Source of the DNA: Rheinheimera sp. MMS21-TC3
GTDB taxonomy: Bacteria > Pseudomonadota > Gammaproteobacteria > Enterobacterales > Alteromonadaceae
DNA: 64,000 nucleotides
Direction of reading: 5' to 3'
NCBI RefSeq assembly: GCF_032229285.1
Contig: NZ_CP135084.1
Location: 1,426,001 to 1,490,000 of the forward strand
Under the pieces are notes generated by a model that was not told the DNA's origin, ran no database searches, and saw only the letters and a program-made list of their open reading frames with translations. Shown in pieces: positions 63,715 to 64,000 of this stretch (position 1 is the first letter of the stretch; each line of letters starts with the position of its first letter). Position numbers and translations under genes: made by a program.

Positions 63715-64000
63715 ATGTCTGAATCATCATCATTTTTTAGTAAGCTTTTTGGTTCGATTAATTGGATTGCGCCTCCTTGGTGTCAGCAATTAAAATCTTC
63801 AGCTCAACAGCAACCAGCAAGGTTTTGGTCAATTATTGTTGTTATATTATTAGTGTTTAGTGCAGTTGTTGCTGGAAGCTATTACATTAATCAATTGCCT
63901 AAACCTATGCAGGTTATAGCAGAAGTTAGTGCCCCCGAAATTGGCTACTATCAAGATGATATAGAGCAACCTAGCACTCTGACTCTGGCTTTTTCTTATG
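63715..64000 (+). CDS. Alpha-2-macroglobulin-like protein, N-terminal part (cut by window end)
   Basis: The frame starts at ATG 63715 and runs off the right edge after about 95 codons. It has an N-terminal cytoplasmic stretch (IAPPWCQQL), one transmembrane helix (FWSIIVVILLVFSAVVAG) and a following SYYINQLPKPMQV segment, which resemble bacterial alpha-2-macroglobulin proteins that trap proteases in the periplasm. Only a small part is visible, so the assignment is moderate. AAGGAT lies before the start. Confidence 0.6.
   Translation, partial: MSESSSFFSKLFGSINWIAPPWCQQLKSSAQQQPARFWSIIVVILLVFSAVVAGSYYINQLPKPMQVIAEVSAPEIGYYQDDIEQPSTLTLAFSY

Overview
The window is an AT-rich, gene-dense chromosomal segment of a gammaproteobacterium. 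FadI, FadJ, HdfR, MaoP, YfcL, PaeA/YtfL and CysK are close to the enterobacterial proteins. The rhombosortase, tricorn-type protease, tandem RND pumps, M56-TonB fusion and S9/M49 exported peptidases point instead to a marine Alteromonadales-like or Rheinheimera/Alishewanella-like bacterium. This placement is inferred from gene content, not from a phylogeny. No rRNA, tRNA or CRISPR array was seen.

Region 1-18.5 kb: the 3' part of fadI and all of fadJ (anaerobic-type beta-oxidation) are followed by a small membrane-protein gene, the divergent pair hdfR/maoP, a GGDEF-EAL protein, a pitrilysin-like protease, and then sixA, smrB, prmB and aroC. Next come an MFS transporter, a coniferyl-type aldehyde dehydrogenase, an ATP-NAD kinase-like gene with yfcL, and an FKBP isomerase. 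The fad/sixA/smrB/prmB/aroC/yfcL set resembles the E. coli neighbourhood with a block inserted after fadJ. Region 18.5-32.1 kb: dsbB, fadR, a three-domain cysteine desulfurase/metallo-hydrolase/rhodanese fusion, an exported S9 peptidase, mscL, two divergent RluA-type pseudouridine synthases, a rhombosortase, gamma-glutamyltransferase, an enoyl-CoA hydratase-like gene, a lipoprotein and cysK.

Region 32.2-45.5 kb: a MoxR-type AAA+ ATPase with a VWA partner, then a scar in which the C-terminal end of a sensor histidine kinase (minus strand) abuts the C-terminal end of a phosphoethanolamine transferase (plus strand) just before an intact dgkA. This looks like a collapsed PmrAB/EptA lipid A modification locus. 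It is followed by a tricorn-like protease, an atypical NRAMP protein, paeA, a MATE pump, an S4-type pseudouridine synthase, a GNAT protein and fadL. A perfect palindrome with the GGTCNGACC core of FadR operators lies in the fadL promoter. Together with fadR and fadIJ it suggests one fatty-acid regulon spread across the window.

Region 45.8-64 kb: a periplasmic adaptor and two RND pumps, a small ABC system with atypical ATPase motifs, an M49-like lipoprotein, and an IS3-family element (58564-59872) with matching ends but no target duplication. The genes on both sides of the element lack their 5' ends. Then come a BlaI-type repressor with two 14-bp operators over its own promoter, an M56/TonB fusion, two membrane proteins, and the start of an alpha-2-macroglobulin-like gene cut by the window edge. 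The main candidates for further work are the collapsed pmr/ept locus, the palindrome upstream of maoP (a possible maoS equivalent), the trifunctional sulfur-transfer fusion and the IS-marked deletion.
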